A stretch of DNA of 64,000 nucleotides from Chlorogloeopsis fritschii (lineage in GTDB: Bacteria; Cyanobacteriota; Cyanobacteriia; Cyanobacteriales; Nostocaceae). Under the pieces are notes generated by a model. The model saw only the letters and a program-made list of their open reading frames with translations. It was not told where the DNA came from and did no database searches. This document shows positions 39,279 to 48,134 of this stretch, one piece after another (the first letter of the stretch is position 1; every line of letters begins with the position of its first letter). A program made the position numbers and the translations under genes. The stretch lies in assembly GCF_043099315.1 (NCBI RefSeq), contig NZ_CP170746.1; one strand, given 5' to 3'.

Positions 39279-39692
39279 CTACGCAGAAATATGAACTACC
39301 AATTCCCTTGTATGACTGTGTTGGCGATGTTCCCAGATGTAAATTCCTTGCCACGTTCCCAGAACTAAATGCCCTCGATTAATCGGGATGTTTTCTGAGG
39401 TGTGAGTTAGGGCTGTACGGATATGAGCAGGCATATCATCAGCGCCTTCGGCATCGTGAATGTACTGTGCTGATTCTGGCACGAGTTTTGCCATAAAATT
39501 TGCGAGATCCTTAAGTACATCAGGATCGGCATTTTCTTGAATCAGTAAACTTGCAGAAGTATGCCGTAAAAATAAAGTACAAAGCCCTGTTTCCACTCCC
39601 GACTCAGAAACAATCGCTTCAATCTTGGGAGTGATGTTGTACAAAGATTTGCCAGTTGTGGAAATTCTCAGTAGCTTTTGGTAGTGAGCCAT
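39279..39692 (-). CDS. YjbQ-family protein
   Basis: A 137-residue protein of the YjbQ/UPF0047 family. FLRHTSASLLIQENADPDV (about 52-70) is the signature, followed by YIHDAEGADDMPAHIRTALT (about 88-107) and the C-terminal GTWQGIYIWEHRQHSHTREL. The conserved His and Asp would bind a metal. Some members have weak thiamine-phosphate synthase activity, which is how the family is annotated, but the true function is uncertain. Start ATG 39692 (MAHYQKLLRIST) was chosen because it matches the family N-terminus; the open frame extends 35 codons upstream. Confidence 0.93.
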   Translation of the reverse strand: MAHYQKLLRISTTGKSLYNITPKIEAIVSESGVETGLCTLFLRHTSASLLIQENADPDVLKDLANFMAKLVPESAQYIHDAEGADDMPAHIRTALTHTSENIPINRGHLVLGTWQGIYIWEHRQHSHTRELVVHISA

Positions 39693-40148
39693 AGCATAAT
39701 TGAACTTTAGTGTTAATACCAAGTTTGATGCGTAAGCACTAACTTGCATCTTAATCAATTTTAAGGTTTCTTCTTTGTTGATTTCGCTCCAAATCAAGCA
39801 AACTCTTCTGGATTATTTTTTATGACTAACGGTTATTACGGAGATAACAGTTTAATAATTATTGTGGTTTAGTGGTATTTGCGGTTGTTATGATGCTAGT
39901 AGATGGTTAGACTGAGATTATGAGTGCAACTACTCACTTTCGGTATCTACAGAGTCATCAGGGTCATCTACCTTAGTTATTTAATTTTTATTAAAAATCT
40001 CCAACTCTAAACAAGTGGAGATTTTTTATGTGTATGGCAGTTTATTGAGCTTACATTCCACTGGCTGAGTTAGTGGTACTTCCTAGCTGTGGGCATGAAA
40101 AGCTGCTATTAGTTTAGGAGTATTACTATTTCAATACCAGATGAATGA
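39693..40148. other. Gap with terminator and possible broken small ORF
   Basis: These 456 bases hold the metallophosphoesterase terminator (39996-40026) and a short hydrophobic plus-strand frame at 39822-39912 that seems split by a frameshift (see findings). Nothing else was recognised. Confidence 0.45.
39996..40026 (-). terminator. Bidirectional intrinsic terminator
   Basis: AATCTCCA (39996-40003) and TGGAGATT (40016-40023) form an 8-bp stem with T runs on both sides. It would end the minus-strand metallophosphoesterase transcript and anything arriving on the plus strand. Confidence 0.7.
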
Positions 40149-41078
40149 TTAACCATTGGCAACAAGAGTCAACACTGTAATTTCTGGACGAGAACCAAAT
40201 CGCAGATGCAGCCCAGTCATGCCAATGCCACTGTTAGTGTACAAAAGCATTTTTTTGACTAAATAGCATCCTGAATAATACTTATGTGCCAAGTTTGGAA
40301 GGATCAACGGTTTGAAGAAAGGAAGGCGGACTTGCCCTGCGTGAGAATGTCCAGATAGTTGCAAATCAAACCTACCTGTGGCAGCACTTGTATCAGCAAA
40401 ATCTGGTTCATGGGCGAGGAGAATCGCCGCTCCATCGCTAGGTAACTGCTTCAGTACCAGATCCAAGCGCTCTTTACCCATGCATACATCTTCTACCCCA
40501 GCAATATGCAACATGGCATTGCCCCGGTGTAGGGTATAAATAGCATTGTGGAGTGTAGCTATATCTGTTTGTTCAAGAGCTTGGTTAATTGCTTGTGGAT
40601 CTGCTTCATAGTCATGATTTCCAAATATTGCTACTGTCTTATCAACAGGTGTAAGTTGTGCTAAAGCAATCTTCAGGTTGGGAATAAAGGCTTGGGAATG
40701 ACGGGTTACTAAATCTCCTGTAATCACCACTAAATCTGGTTTTTGTTGGTTAACTAAGCGAAAAATTCGATTTAATCGCTTTTGATTAGTCCATTTATCT
40801 GTGTGGATATCACTAATTTGCACAATTCGATAACCATTAAATTCCGATGCTAGGTGTGGTAAATTTAAATGCAAGCGATTAATTTCAAGCCAATTTGGTT
40901 CAATTAAGTAAGCGTACAACAAAGCGCAAAAGCCCAACAAAAAAGAAACTCTAACAAATCGAAAGGCTAATTTGCGGGCTTTTTTTAGCCGTTGACTTTT
41001 TCTCAAAGTCCAATCTCCATTCCTTGTGATTGCGAGATTCTCGTTTGAATTTTTATGTCTATTTAAACTGGCTATCAT
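40149..41078 (-). CDS. Membrane-anchored metallophosphoesterase (YaeI-like)
   Basis: A 309-residue protein with one membrane helix near residues 41-63, then a calcineurin-type phosphoesterase domain. Its metal motifs are in order: ISDIHTDKW (about 91), VVITGDLVTRH (about 117), FGNHDYE (about 150), LLAHEPDFAD and SGHSHAGQVRLPFF (about 240). The family includes UDP-diacylglucosamine-type and lipid A-related phosphatases and general phosphodiesterases; the substrate is not known here. N-terminal Lys/Arg-rich residues 1-40 would lie in the cytoplasm with the catalytic part outside or at the membrane. It is divergent from der. Confidence 0.92.
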   Translation of the reverse strand: MIASLNRHKNSNENLAITRNGDWTLRKSQRLKKARKLAFRFVRVSFLLGFCALLYAYLIEPNWLEINRLHLNLPHLASEFNGYRIVQISDIHTDKWTNQKRLNRIFRLVNQQKPDLVVITGDLVTRHSQAFIPNLKIALAQLTPVDKTVAIFGNHDYEADPQAINQALEQTDIATLHNAIYTLHRGNAMLHIAGVEDVCMGKERLDLVLKQLPSDGAAILLAHEPDFADTSAATGRFDLQLSGHSHAGQVRLPFFKPLILPNLAHKYYSGCYLVKKMLLYTNSGIGMTGLHLRFGSRPEITVLTLVANG

Positions 41079-41295
41079 TGTAGCGATCGCCAGCTAAATC
41101 AATAATTGAAGATTTTCGATGAGAAGTCTGTTCTTTGAGGACAAATGGGTGGAGATTGGAAAGAGAGGACACCCAGACGCGGGGACATGAGGACACGGAG
41201 AGAAAGAGAATCGTAATTCGCGTTCTAGCCCCTAGTCCCTAATCCTCACCTCATCTGGTTACAATAAAAATTTGCAGCATTCTGCATTTAAATTT

Positions 41296-42657
41296 ATGAA
41301 ACTTCCTATTGTTGCTATTATTGGTCGCCCAAACGTTGGTAAATCGACCTTTGTCAATCGCCTTGCCGGGGAGCAATCTGCTATTGTTTACGATGAACCG
41401 GGTGTAACGCGCGATCGCACTTATCTACCTTCCTTTTGGCGTGATCGCGAGTTTATGGTTGTGGATACTGGTGGTTTGGTATTTAATGATGACACTGAAT
41501 TTTTACCACTGATTCGTCAACAGGCGATGGCTGCGCTAGCAGAAGCAAGTGCTGCTATTTTTGTTGTAGATGGCATTACAGGGCCAACAGTCGCTGATGA
41601 AGAAATTGCAGAATGGTTGCGTCAACAACCCGTACCCGTGCTCTTGGCTGTTAATAAATGTGAATCTCCAGAACAAGGTTTAATTCAAGCAGCTGAATTT
41701 TGGAATTTGGGGCTGGGTGAACCTTATCCTATTTCTGCCATTCATGGTAGCGGTACGGGAGATTTGCTGGATGTGCTGATTACTTATTTACCACCAACAG
41801 CAGAAATACCGGAAACTGATGAAATCAACGTGGCAATTGTTGGACGCCCAAATGTGGGTAAGTCTAGTTTGTTGAATGCTTTAGTTGGTGAACAAAGAGC
41901 AATTGTGAGTCCAATCTCTGGTACTACCCGTGATGCCATTGATACTGTCATTGAACACAATGGACAAACTTACCGTTTAATTGATACGGCAGGAATTCGC
42001 AAGAAGAAAAATGTTGAATACGGCACTGAGTTCTTTAGTATTAACCGTGCCTTTAAAGCAATTCGTCGCGCCGATGTGGTTTTATTGGTGATAGATGCCC
42101 TTGATGGTGTCACCGAGCAAGATCAAAAATTAGCTGGAAGGATTATCGAAGAAGGTAGAGCCTGCGTTATTGTGGTGAATAAATGGGATGCAGTAGAAAA
42201 AGATTCTTACACGATTTACGATTACGAAAAACATCTCCAAGAACGGTTACATTTTAGTGAATGGGCGGAAACCATTTTTGTTAGTGCTTTAACTGGGCAA
42301 AGAGTAGAAAAAATTTTGGAGTTGGTAAGTAAGTCTGCTGAAGAACACAAGCGTAGGGTAAGTACCTCGGTAATTAACGAAGTTTTGGAAGAAGCAGTTC
42401 GCTGGCATTCTCCGCCAGTTAGTCGTAGTGGAAAACAAGGCAAACTTTATTATGGTACACAAGTAAGCACTCAACCGCCTACGATCGCATTGTTTGTTAA
42501 TGATGCTAAACGCTTTAACGACAATTACCGTCGCTACATAGAGCGACAATTCCGCCAACAATTAGGGTTTAAGGGTACTCCCATCCGCTTTTTCTGGCGG
42601 AGTAAAAAAGCTCGTGATGTGGAAGGTGCTAATGTCAATAGAGCTACACGCGTTTAA
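41296..42657 (+). CDS. der: Ribosome-assembly GTPase Der
   Basis: A 453-residue protein with two tandem G domains and a C-terminal KH-like domain, the unique layout of Der (EngA), which is needed for 50S subunit assembly. First domain: GRPNVGKST near residue 10, DTGG near 57 and NKCE. Second domain: GRPNVGKSS near 185, DTAG near 232 and NKWD near 296. The KH-like end has KARDVEGANVNRATRV. Start ATG 41296 (MKLPIVAIIG) is preferred to a TTG at 41272, since family proteins begin this way. cbiQ-like gene follows after 83 nt filled with short repeats. Confidence 0.97.
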   Translation: MKLPIVAIIGRPNVGKSTFVNRLAGEQSAIVYDEPGVTRDRTYLPSFWRDREFMVVDTGGLVFNDDTEFLPLIRQQAMAALAEASAAIFVVDGITGPTVADEEIAEWLRQQPVPVLLAVNKCESPEQGLIQAAEFWNLGLGEPYPISAIHGSGTGDLLDVLITYLPPTAEIPETDEINVAIVGRPNVGKSSLLNALVGEQRAIVSPISGTTRDAIDTVIEHNGQTYRLIDTAGIRKKKNVEYGTEFFSINRAFKAIRRADVVLLVIDALDGVTEQDQKLAGRIIEEGRACVIVVNKWDAVEKDSYTIYDYEKHLQERLHFSEWAETIFVSALTGQRVEKILELVSKSAEEHKRRVSTSVINEVLEEAVRWHSPPVSRSGKQGKLYYGTQVSTQPPTIALFVNDAKRFNDNYRRYIERQFRQQLGFKGTPIRFFWRSKKARDVEGANVNRATRV

Positions 42658-42659
42658 TA

Positions 42660-42735
42660 TTTGTCATTTGTCATTTGTCGTTTGTCCAAAGTTTAATGAC
42701 TAATGACTGATGACTGATGACTAATGACTAATGAC
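42660..42735. repeat. Heptanucleotide tandem repeats between der and the ECF gene
   Basis: Units of TTTGTCA at 42660-42685 are followed by ATGACTA/ATGACTG units at 42695-42733. The two blocks are near reverse complements (TGACAAA versus ATGACTA type) and fill the whole gap. STRR type. Confidence 0.75.
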
Positions 42736-42740
42736 TCAAA

Positions 42741-43667
42741 ATGGATTTACTGCGATCGCTACCACTTGGACTTTATTTAGAACAACCGCAAACTTGGTTA
42801 CATAAACTCGATCCGCGAGTCAAGTTTATCTGGTTGATGAGTTTTCTGACAACTTACGTTTTTGCCAACAATTTGTGGCGCGTATTGTTGGTTTTATTGT
42901 TGATTTTTGTTACTTTAATTGCAAGAATCCCCAAACGAGTGTGGCGACAACAAATGGGTTGGCTATTAATGCTGTGCTTTTTTGTGTTCGCGATCGCTGC
43001 TATTAGCCCTGATGGACTTGGTATCAAATATCAACCACGTCTGCCAGGTAACGAATCTACGATTATTGAGAAATCACAGCCAGCAACTTCCACAGTTACG
43101 CCTTCACCAGCGAACCGCCAATCAAACTACAGCTATGTACTGTTTGAACAGGGAGTAGTAAAAGTTACTCGCCGTTCTTTAGATTTGGCAACTAGTTTTA
43201 GTACGATATTATTTACTGTTATTTACAGCACCAACTTGTATCTACTGACAACCGCACCAGAAGAAATTACAGCTGCAATAGAAAGCTTAATGCAACCCTT
43301 GCGCCGTCTAAAGTTACCTGTAACAGAGATTACATTGACATTGACTTTGTCTTTGCGGTTCATACCTCTGGTGTTAGAAGAAGTGCAGAATTTATTTCGT
43401 TCTGTAATGACAAGAGCAATTAATTGGAAAAAGCTAGGATTTAAAGGAGCAGTTAAAGTTTGGATGCTGGTAGCAGAGAGATTGTTAGAAAATCTGCTAC
43501 TGCGAGCAGAGCAAATGGCTAACGCAATGATGGTAAGGGGTTTTACTAGCCCTAATGAACATCGAGTGCAGTGGCACGAATTACGACTCAGAAGAGCAGA
43601 CTGGCTGGCGATCGCAATTTTAATTGTATTTTGGGGAGTGCGGTTGGCAGTCGGTACTAAAGTTTAA
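42741..43667 (+). CDS. ECF transporter transmembrane (T) component, CbiQ family
   Basis: A 308-residue membrane protein with about five to six helices. PQTWLHKLDPRVKFIWLMSF near residue 18, the cytoplasmic helix TLSLRFIPLVLEEVQNLFRS and ARG-like block AEQMANAMMVRGFTS are the T-component motifs; the latter contacts the ATPase pair. ECF transporters import vitamins or metals; the substrate-binding S component and the ATPases are not in this window, so the cargo is unknown. A polar loop around residues 95-135 is rich in Pro, Thr and Ser. It follows der closely, an arrangement I recall from other cyanobacteria. Confidence 0.9.
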   Translation: MDLLRSLPLGLYLEQPQTWLHKLDPRVKFIWLMSFLTTYVFANNLWRVLLVLLLIFVTLIARIPKRVWRQQMGWLLMLCFFVFAIAAISPDGLGIKYQPRLPGNESTIIEKSQPATSTVTPSPANRQSNYSYVLFEQGVVKVTRRSLDLATSFSTILFTVIYSTNLYLLTTAPEEITAAIESLMQPLRRLKLPVTEITLTLTLSLRFIPLVLEEVQNLFRSVMTRAINWKKLGFKGAVKVWMLVAERLLENLLLRAEQMANAMMVRGFTSPNEHRVQWHELRLRRADWLAIAILIVFWGVRLAVGTKV

Positions 43668-43684
43668 TAGTTGGCACCAGGCTA

Positions 43685-44092
43685 CTACTGAATAAGATAG
43701 CTACGCCAAACGGGATTAGTTTCTTTGCCTTCCTTCTCTGGAAGCAACAACCGCCAGGTTTTGCCCTCTTGCTGAAGTTGTAAGTAAACTTCATATGGTT
43801 TGTGGGGTTGTTTCAGTTGTCGTTTTGGTAGCTTAAAGATAAGGTCGTAGGTTCCACGAACACGATAAGTTAGTAGATTTTGAATTGTCAGGGGTTGTTT
43901 TTTAGTAATTGCGAGGTGATGAATTTCAAATCCCTTGAAATCTAGATCTAACTGCTGTTTGAGTTGCTGTTGAGTTTTCTGTAACTGAAGGGCGATCGCT
44001 TTTTCTACTAACTGGCTAGTTGGTGCAAGTACACTGGTGGTACACGCAGTTAATAACCCTAGCAACATCAGGATGATAATTAGCCGTACCAT
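43685..44092 (-). CDS. Probable lipoprotein of unknown function
   Basis: A 135-residue protein. The N-terminus MVRLIIILMLLGLLTACTTS is a short signal ending in a lipobox (LLTAC), so the mature protein should be lipid-anchored at Cys17. The remainder is alpha then beta in pattern: helix QLVEKAIALQLQKTQQQLKQ, then beta-rich LLTYRVRGTYDLIFKLP. Start: ATG 44092 is favoured by AAGGAG spaced 8 nt upstream, where three earlier codons are also open. It is convergent with the ECF gene with a 17-nt gap. The family is not recognised. Confidence 0.7.
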   Translation of the reverse strand: MVRLIIILMLLGLLTACTTSVLAPTSQLVEKAIALQLQKTQQQLKQQLDLDFKGFEIHHLAITKKQPLTIQNLLTYRVRGTYDLIFKLPKRQLKQPHKPYEVYLQLQQEGKTWRLLLPEKEGKETNPVWRSYLIQ

Positions 44093-44999
44093 CACTGCCA
44101 CTCCTTTATCACTGTGTCCGTCGTCCCGAAGACATAGTATAAGCTACAGGACAACAGAATTATTTTAATCTGTACCGATTTTGTATAAATGCTTAAATTC
44201 TCGCTCTAGCCAGAGATACAGGAGAATACCCTGCGGGTAGACACGTAGACGGACGTAGTCCGGCTTCTCGTAGAGTAGTGGCTTCTGTACACCGTTGGGC
44301 AAAGCCCTTCCCGCAGTCTTTGGTGTTCCCGAAGGGTAAGTAGCCGCTGTTGCGTCTACAGGAGCCAGAAGTCAGAAGCCAGAAGTAAAGCATTATATAT
44401 GACTTTGAGACTAAAGTTTTGTACCTCACGCTCCTTGAAATCTGCTGTATTAAAAACTCAAAAAAGCACAAACATAGAGCTTACAATTTATTTCTATTGC
44501 AAATATATAAAAACTTTTTAGTGAATTTTATATCATAACACAACGTATAGAAAATAAAGATAGAAATTATTAATCTACCTTGAGATATATTTTAAAAATT
44601 AGTAGAAGCCAATATGTTGTTATTAGCTTACTATTTGCTATAAGCATATGTAAGCTTCAATATTTTAGATAAAACGTAAACTATTTTCTGGTCTTAAATA
44701 AGAGTTCTCGCATCAATCAAAATTCATCATTAAAAGTAGTGGTTGATTAATAGTATCCAAATAGCCACTAATTTTCTAAGTAATTAGAGTGATGATATCG
44801 TTTGTATACCAAACGTTTTACTCACAGTTTGTATTATCGATTGTTTAAAATTTGTGGCTGCAAAGTAGATTTTTTGAGTTTGTTATTTTCCAATAATTTT
44901 TCTCTTTTGTAAAGGCATGAGTGTACAATGCCTTTTCGCACTTTTCACAACTTATTTAGGATTGCTGTAGGTTAGAAATACTAAGCATATGCAGGTAAT
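44093..44999. other. Long AT-rich gap with a dispersed repeat
   Basis: No gene is supported in these 907 bases. A dispersed repeat copy lies at 44231-44361; the rest is strongly AT-rich. A minus-strand frame at 44193-44471 simply translates the repeat. Confidence 0.55.
44231..44361. repeat. Dispersed repeat, copy A
   Basis: A GC-rich island in AT-rich DNA, with ends containing GTAGAC and GTCTAC in inverted form. Its core GTGGCTTCTGTACACCGTTG and onward through the GTGTTCCCGAAGGGTAAGTA part is nearly identical to 56564-56661. Confidence 0.75.
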
Positions 45000-45896
45000 A
45001 TGACAACAGTAAATAATTTTCCAAAACTATGGTTAAAACTTAGGCGTAGGTTTTTACACTATTTAGGTTTTGCTATCAAAAAACCAGATTGGATTTTCAT
45101 GTTTTGCTTTAGCCGTATTCATTTTATACGTTATTTAGTACAAATTATTTATAAAGAAAAAATGATAATAAGCTATGAAGGAAATTCTATTTTTGAAAGT
45201 CTTGAAGTAGATCATGCCGTTTATACACTCAAAAAAGAGGGTATATATTTAGGTATTAACTTGCCTGAACCTATCTTGAGAGAAATAACAGAATTTTCTA
45301 AACATTTAATTTACTTAGGTGATGGGAACTCACAATTTAGTTTTAATATCACTGATAGAGAGAAGGTAGAAAAGAGACGAAATAAAAAATTTATTACTGG
45401 TTATAACTTTGATATTTCTTCATTATGCCCAGCTATAAAAAATCTAGAAAAAGACCCAAAATTATGGGAAATAGCTAATAAATATTTTGAGAAAAAACCA
45501 GTAAATATAATAAGTAGAATTTGGTGGATGTTTGTTCAAGAGAAAGAAGTAGAGGAACGTGTCAAGGGAGTATTTCGTTTTCATTATGATTTGGAAGACT
45601 ATTGGTGTCTAAAATTTATGTTTTATTTAACGGATGTTGACATATATAGTGGCCCTCATGTCTGTGTTAGAAGTAGTCACAAGAAAAAAAAGCTTATATA
45701 TCAGCTTTCTTTACTAAGAGAAAGAGATGACGACGATATCATTAATTATTATGGATCAGAAAATGTGCTCACTATTTGCGAACAAGCAGGGTTTGGATTT
45801 GTAGAAGATCCATTTTGTTTCCATAAGGGAACTATTCCAGTTCAAAAAGATAGATTAATATTAGAAGTAAAATTTACTCTCAATCATTATGAATGA
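45000..45896 (+). CDS. PhyH-like Fe(II)/2-oxoglutarate oxygenase A
   Basis: A 298-residue protein. The facial triad and 2-oxoglutarate arginine are visible: His195-Tyr-Asp197 (FRFHYDLEDYW), distal His275 (FHKGTIP) and Arg285 (DRLILEV), ten residues after the distal His. FYLTDVDIYSGPHVCVRSSH matches the PhyH segment between them. N-terminal 60 residues are basic and hydrophobic without a clear signal peptide. Such enzymes hydroxylate lipids or small molecules or act in natural-product pathways; the substrate is unknown. Base composition is more AT-rich than that of neighbours, which suggests acquisition. A similar gene follows 339 nt downstream. Confidence 0.75.
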   Translation: MTTVNNFPKLWLKLRRRFLHYLGFAIKKPDWIFMFCFSRIHFIRYLVQIIYKEKMIISYEGNSIFESLEVDHAVYTLKKEGIYLGINLPEPILREITEFSKHLIYLGDGNSQFSFNITDREKVEKRRNKKFITGYNFDISSLCPAIKNLEKDPKLWEIANKYFEKKPVNIISRIWWMFVQEKEVEERVKGVFRFHYDLEDYWCLKFMFYLTDVDIYSGPHVCVRSSHKKKKLIYQLSLLRERDDDDIINYYGSENVLTICEQAGFGFVEDPFCFHKGTIPVQKDRLILEVKFTLNHYE

Positions 45897-46235
45897 AACT
45901 GACATTAGATAAGAAAGACTAGTTATACAGCTAGTAGTCAGCCACACACATGATGAGAGATTTATAGATTCCCGGCTTATTTAGAGAAGTTAGGGTTCTG
46001 AACATTTGGGATATGCCAGTCTATAAAAAGTTCTATTTAATAATGTTTTCTAAGTGTAAAGTTCGGATTAATATGTAAAGTTATATAAAATATGAAAAAA
46101 ATGGTAATTTTGCACTAAGTTTTTGCGAAGCAACTATAAACTTTTGACAAAGATTACGAGAAACAGTTGGACAAACGACCGTAATAATACTTAAAATACA
46201 TCAGCCATGTTTCATACGTAAAAAAAGTCAATTAC
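45897..46235. other. Gap between the two oxygenase-like genes
   Basis: These 339 AT-rich bases hold no gene or hairpin I can support. The second gene may have its own promoter here. Confidence 0.5.
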
Positions 46236-47117
46236 ATGAACAATATTGTTCAACAGGTACGTAACAGAATATTAAGAAAAGTATATCAGATATCATTCTT
46301 GGAAAATCAATCCCAGCAGGTTTATCTAGCGGCATTGGAAAAACACGGTGCTTATCTACCTGGAATTTCAACTGAGGATTTGATTTTAGTTGAGACTATT
46401 AGACGTGAAGGAGTAGCGATCGCTTCATTAGAGTCGTTGGCTATTCCCGGTACAGAAAAAATGTTACAGGCAACAAAAAGCCTGATACCCAAAATACCTA
46501 AAAGTATCTCTGGAGACAAAAATGAATATGTAGTACATGCAACTTGCGAGCAAATGCTAGAGTATCCAGAAATTTTTCTCTGGGGACTAGAAAAGCGTTT
46601 ATTAAATATAGTTGAACATTATCTTGGTCTACCCGCAGCCTATCATGGCCCATATTTTCGCAGAGATCTTGCTAATCAAGTTGAGCGAAAATCCAGATTA
46701 TGGCATATAGATACAGAAGATAGAAAAATTCTCAAAGTAATTGTTTACCTGAATGATGTAAGTGAGGATTGCGGCCCGTTTCAATATATTCCACAATATC
46801 TAACTGACGTAGTTTCTAGTTCCTTGCAATACCAGTATGGATATATTAGCGAGAAAAGAATGCAAAGAGCTTTGTCATCATCATACTGGAAATCGTGTAC
46901 GGGTTCGGCTGGAACAGTAGTTTTTGCTGCTACTGCTAGCGTTTTTCATAGAGGGAAAAGACCTCAAACATCTGATAGATTTACAATATTTTTTGATTAC
47001 ACATCCCGACAGCCAAAATATCCGTTTTATTGCAATCCTTCCTTACCTCGACATAATTTAATGTCGCTTGCTCCTCAATTCTCTGAGGAACAAAAGCAAT
47101 GTGTGTTTTGGGTATAA
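46236..47117 (+). CDS. PhyH-like Fe(II)/2-oxoglutarate oxygenase B
   Basis: A 293-residue protein. LWHIDTEDRK supplies His157 and Asp159, FHRGKRPQTSDRFTI gives distal His238 and Arg248, again ten residues apart. YLNDVSEDCGPFQYIPQYLT is the connecting PhyH segment with the typical D-CGPFQ-IP pattern. N-terminal 150 residues are mostly helical with no membrane segment. It is related in layout to oxygenase A next to it, but pairwise similarity is low, so it is a distant paralogue or a partner and not a recent duplicate. The substrate is unknown. The start at ATG 46236 was chosen because it opens the frame and precedes a regular helix. Confidence 0.78.
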   Translation: MNNIVQQVRNRILRKVYQISFLENQSQQVYLAALEKHGAYLPGISTEDLILVETIRREGVAIASLESLAIPGTEKMLQATKSLIPKIPKSISGDKNEYVVHATCEQMLEYPEIFLWGLEKRLLNIVEHYLGLPAAYHGPYFRRDLANQVERKSRLWHIDTEDRKILKVIVYLNDVSEDCGPFQYIPQYLTDVVSSSLQYQYGYISEKRMQRALSSSYWKSCTGSAGTVVFAATASVFHRGKRPQTSDRFTIFFDYTSRQPKYPFYCNPSLPRHNLMSLAPQFSEEQKQCVFWV

Positions 47118-47167
47118 AAGCTTAATTGGATGTAGTTTTACAATCACCAAGTTAAAAATGAATATTC

Positions 47168-47683
47168 TCAAACTTCTTGAAAGTATGCTGGATAGTGGAC
47201 AGTGCCACTGATATGAGCCAAAGCACTACGTTTTAGTTCCAGCACCATGAAAGCTTCATCAGGAACAGACAATGAGGACATTAAACCGAACTTGCTTGCT
47301 GTTTGGAAGCCAAAGCGTTGATAGTAGTGCGGATAGCCAACAACTACAACAATCGCATAGTCTAACTCACGACACTTTGACAAGCCTACTTGAACCAGCC
47401 TGGTGCCTATGCCTTGGTGTTGACGTTGCGGTATCACAGCTAGCGGTGCTAATGCTAGCGCAGGAAGAGTTTGCTGGCTCGCTTCTATGAAAATGCGGTT
47501 AAAAAGAATGTGTCCTAACACTTTTCCATTTTCTACCGCCATCAAAGACAATTCGGGTATGAAATTCTCAGAATTGCGAATTTTGTCTACTAGTTGGGCT
47601 TCTTGTGGTTGAGCAAAGGCATCTGTAACGACTTGGCGGATATTTGCTATTTCCTCATTTGTTTCTGGGATAATATCTAGCAT
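47168..47683 (-). CDS. GNAT-family N-acetyltransferase
   Basis: A 171-residue enzyme of the GNAT fold. LAPLAVIPQRQHQGIGTRLV (about 80-99) holds the acetyl-CoA pyrophosphate loop (Q/RxxGxG/A pattern), after the strand ALALAPLAV; VVVVGYPHYYQRFGFQTAS is the C-terminal block often found in YhbS-type proteins. The acceptor is unknown. The frame runs 23 codons further upstream, but those codons come from the adjacent palindromic repeat, so ATG 47683 (MLDIIPETNEEI) is the better start. No neighbour suggests a substrate. Confidence 0.88.
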   Translation of the reverse strand: MLDIIPETNEEIANIRQVVTDAFAQPQEAQLVDKIRNSENFIPELSLMAVENGKVLGHILFNRIFIEASQQTLPALALAPLAVIPQRQHQGIGTRLVQVGLSKCRELDYAIVVVVGYPHYYQRFGFQTASKFGLMSSLSVPDEAFMVLELKRSALAHISGTVHYPAYFQEV

Positions 47684-48134
47684 TACATTAAAGTATTTTG
47701 AGTTAGCAAAGAAAAAATTGTGTAGGGTGGGCACTTTCAAGCTTTTATTCAAAATCTTAATGTTTACGTTCTATAACAGTGCCCACCTTACGGTTACTGA
47801 GAAAGCAAATTGTGTAGGGTGGGCACTTGCAAGCTTTTATTCAAAATCTTAATGTTTACGTTCTATAACAGTGCCCACCTTACGGTTACTGAGAAAGCAA
47901 ATTGTGTAGGGTGGGCACTTTCAAGCTTTTGTTCAAAATCTTAATGTTTACGTTCTATAACAGTGCCCACCTTACGGTTACTGAGAAAGCAAATTGTGTA
48001 GGGTGGGCACTTTCAAACTTTTATTAAAACTCTTATGTTCAAATTCTTTACAGTGCCCACCTTACGCTTAAAGTATCTTCAGTTAGCACAGAAAGTTATA
48101 TTAAAATCTAATTATCCGGCAAGTACGACCACAA
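47684..48134. repeat. Tandem array of four 92-bp palindromic units
   Basis: Units begin with GTGTAGGGTGGGCAC at 47720, 47812, 47904 and 47996, an exact 92-bp period. In each, GTAGGGTGGGCACT and AGTGCCCACCTTAC can pair as a 14-bp stem (one G-U) around a loop of about 42 nt. The first three are almost identical; the fourth (47996-48068) is diverged in its loop. The array fills the gap between the GNAT and hemW genes. Confidence 0.9.

Noticed and set aside
44193..44471. 92-codon minus-strand ORF
   Set aside because: It translates the dispersed repeat copy A and flanking AT-rich DNA.
47720..48068. CRISPR-like array
   Set aside because: The whole 92-bp unit repeats without unique spacers, each unit is one long hairpin, and no cas gene is near.
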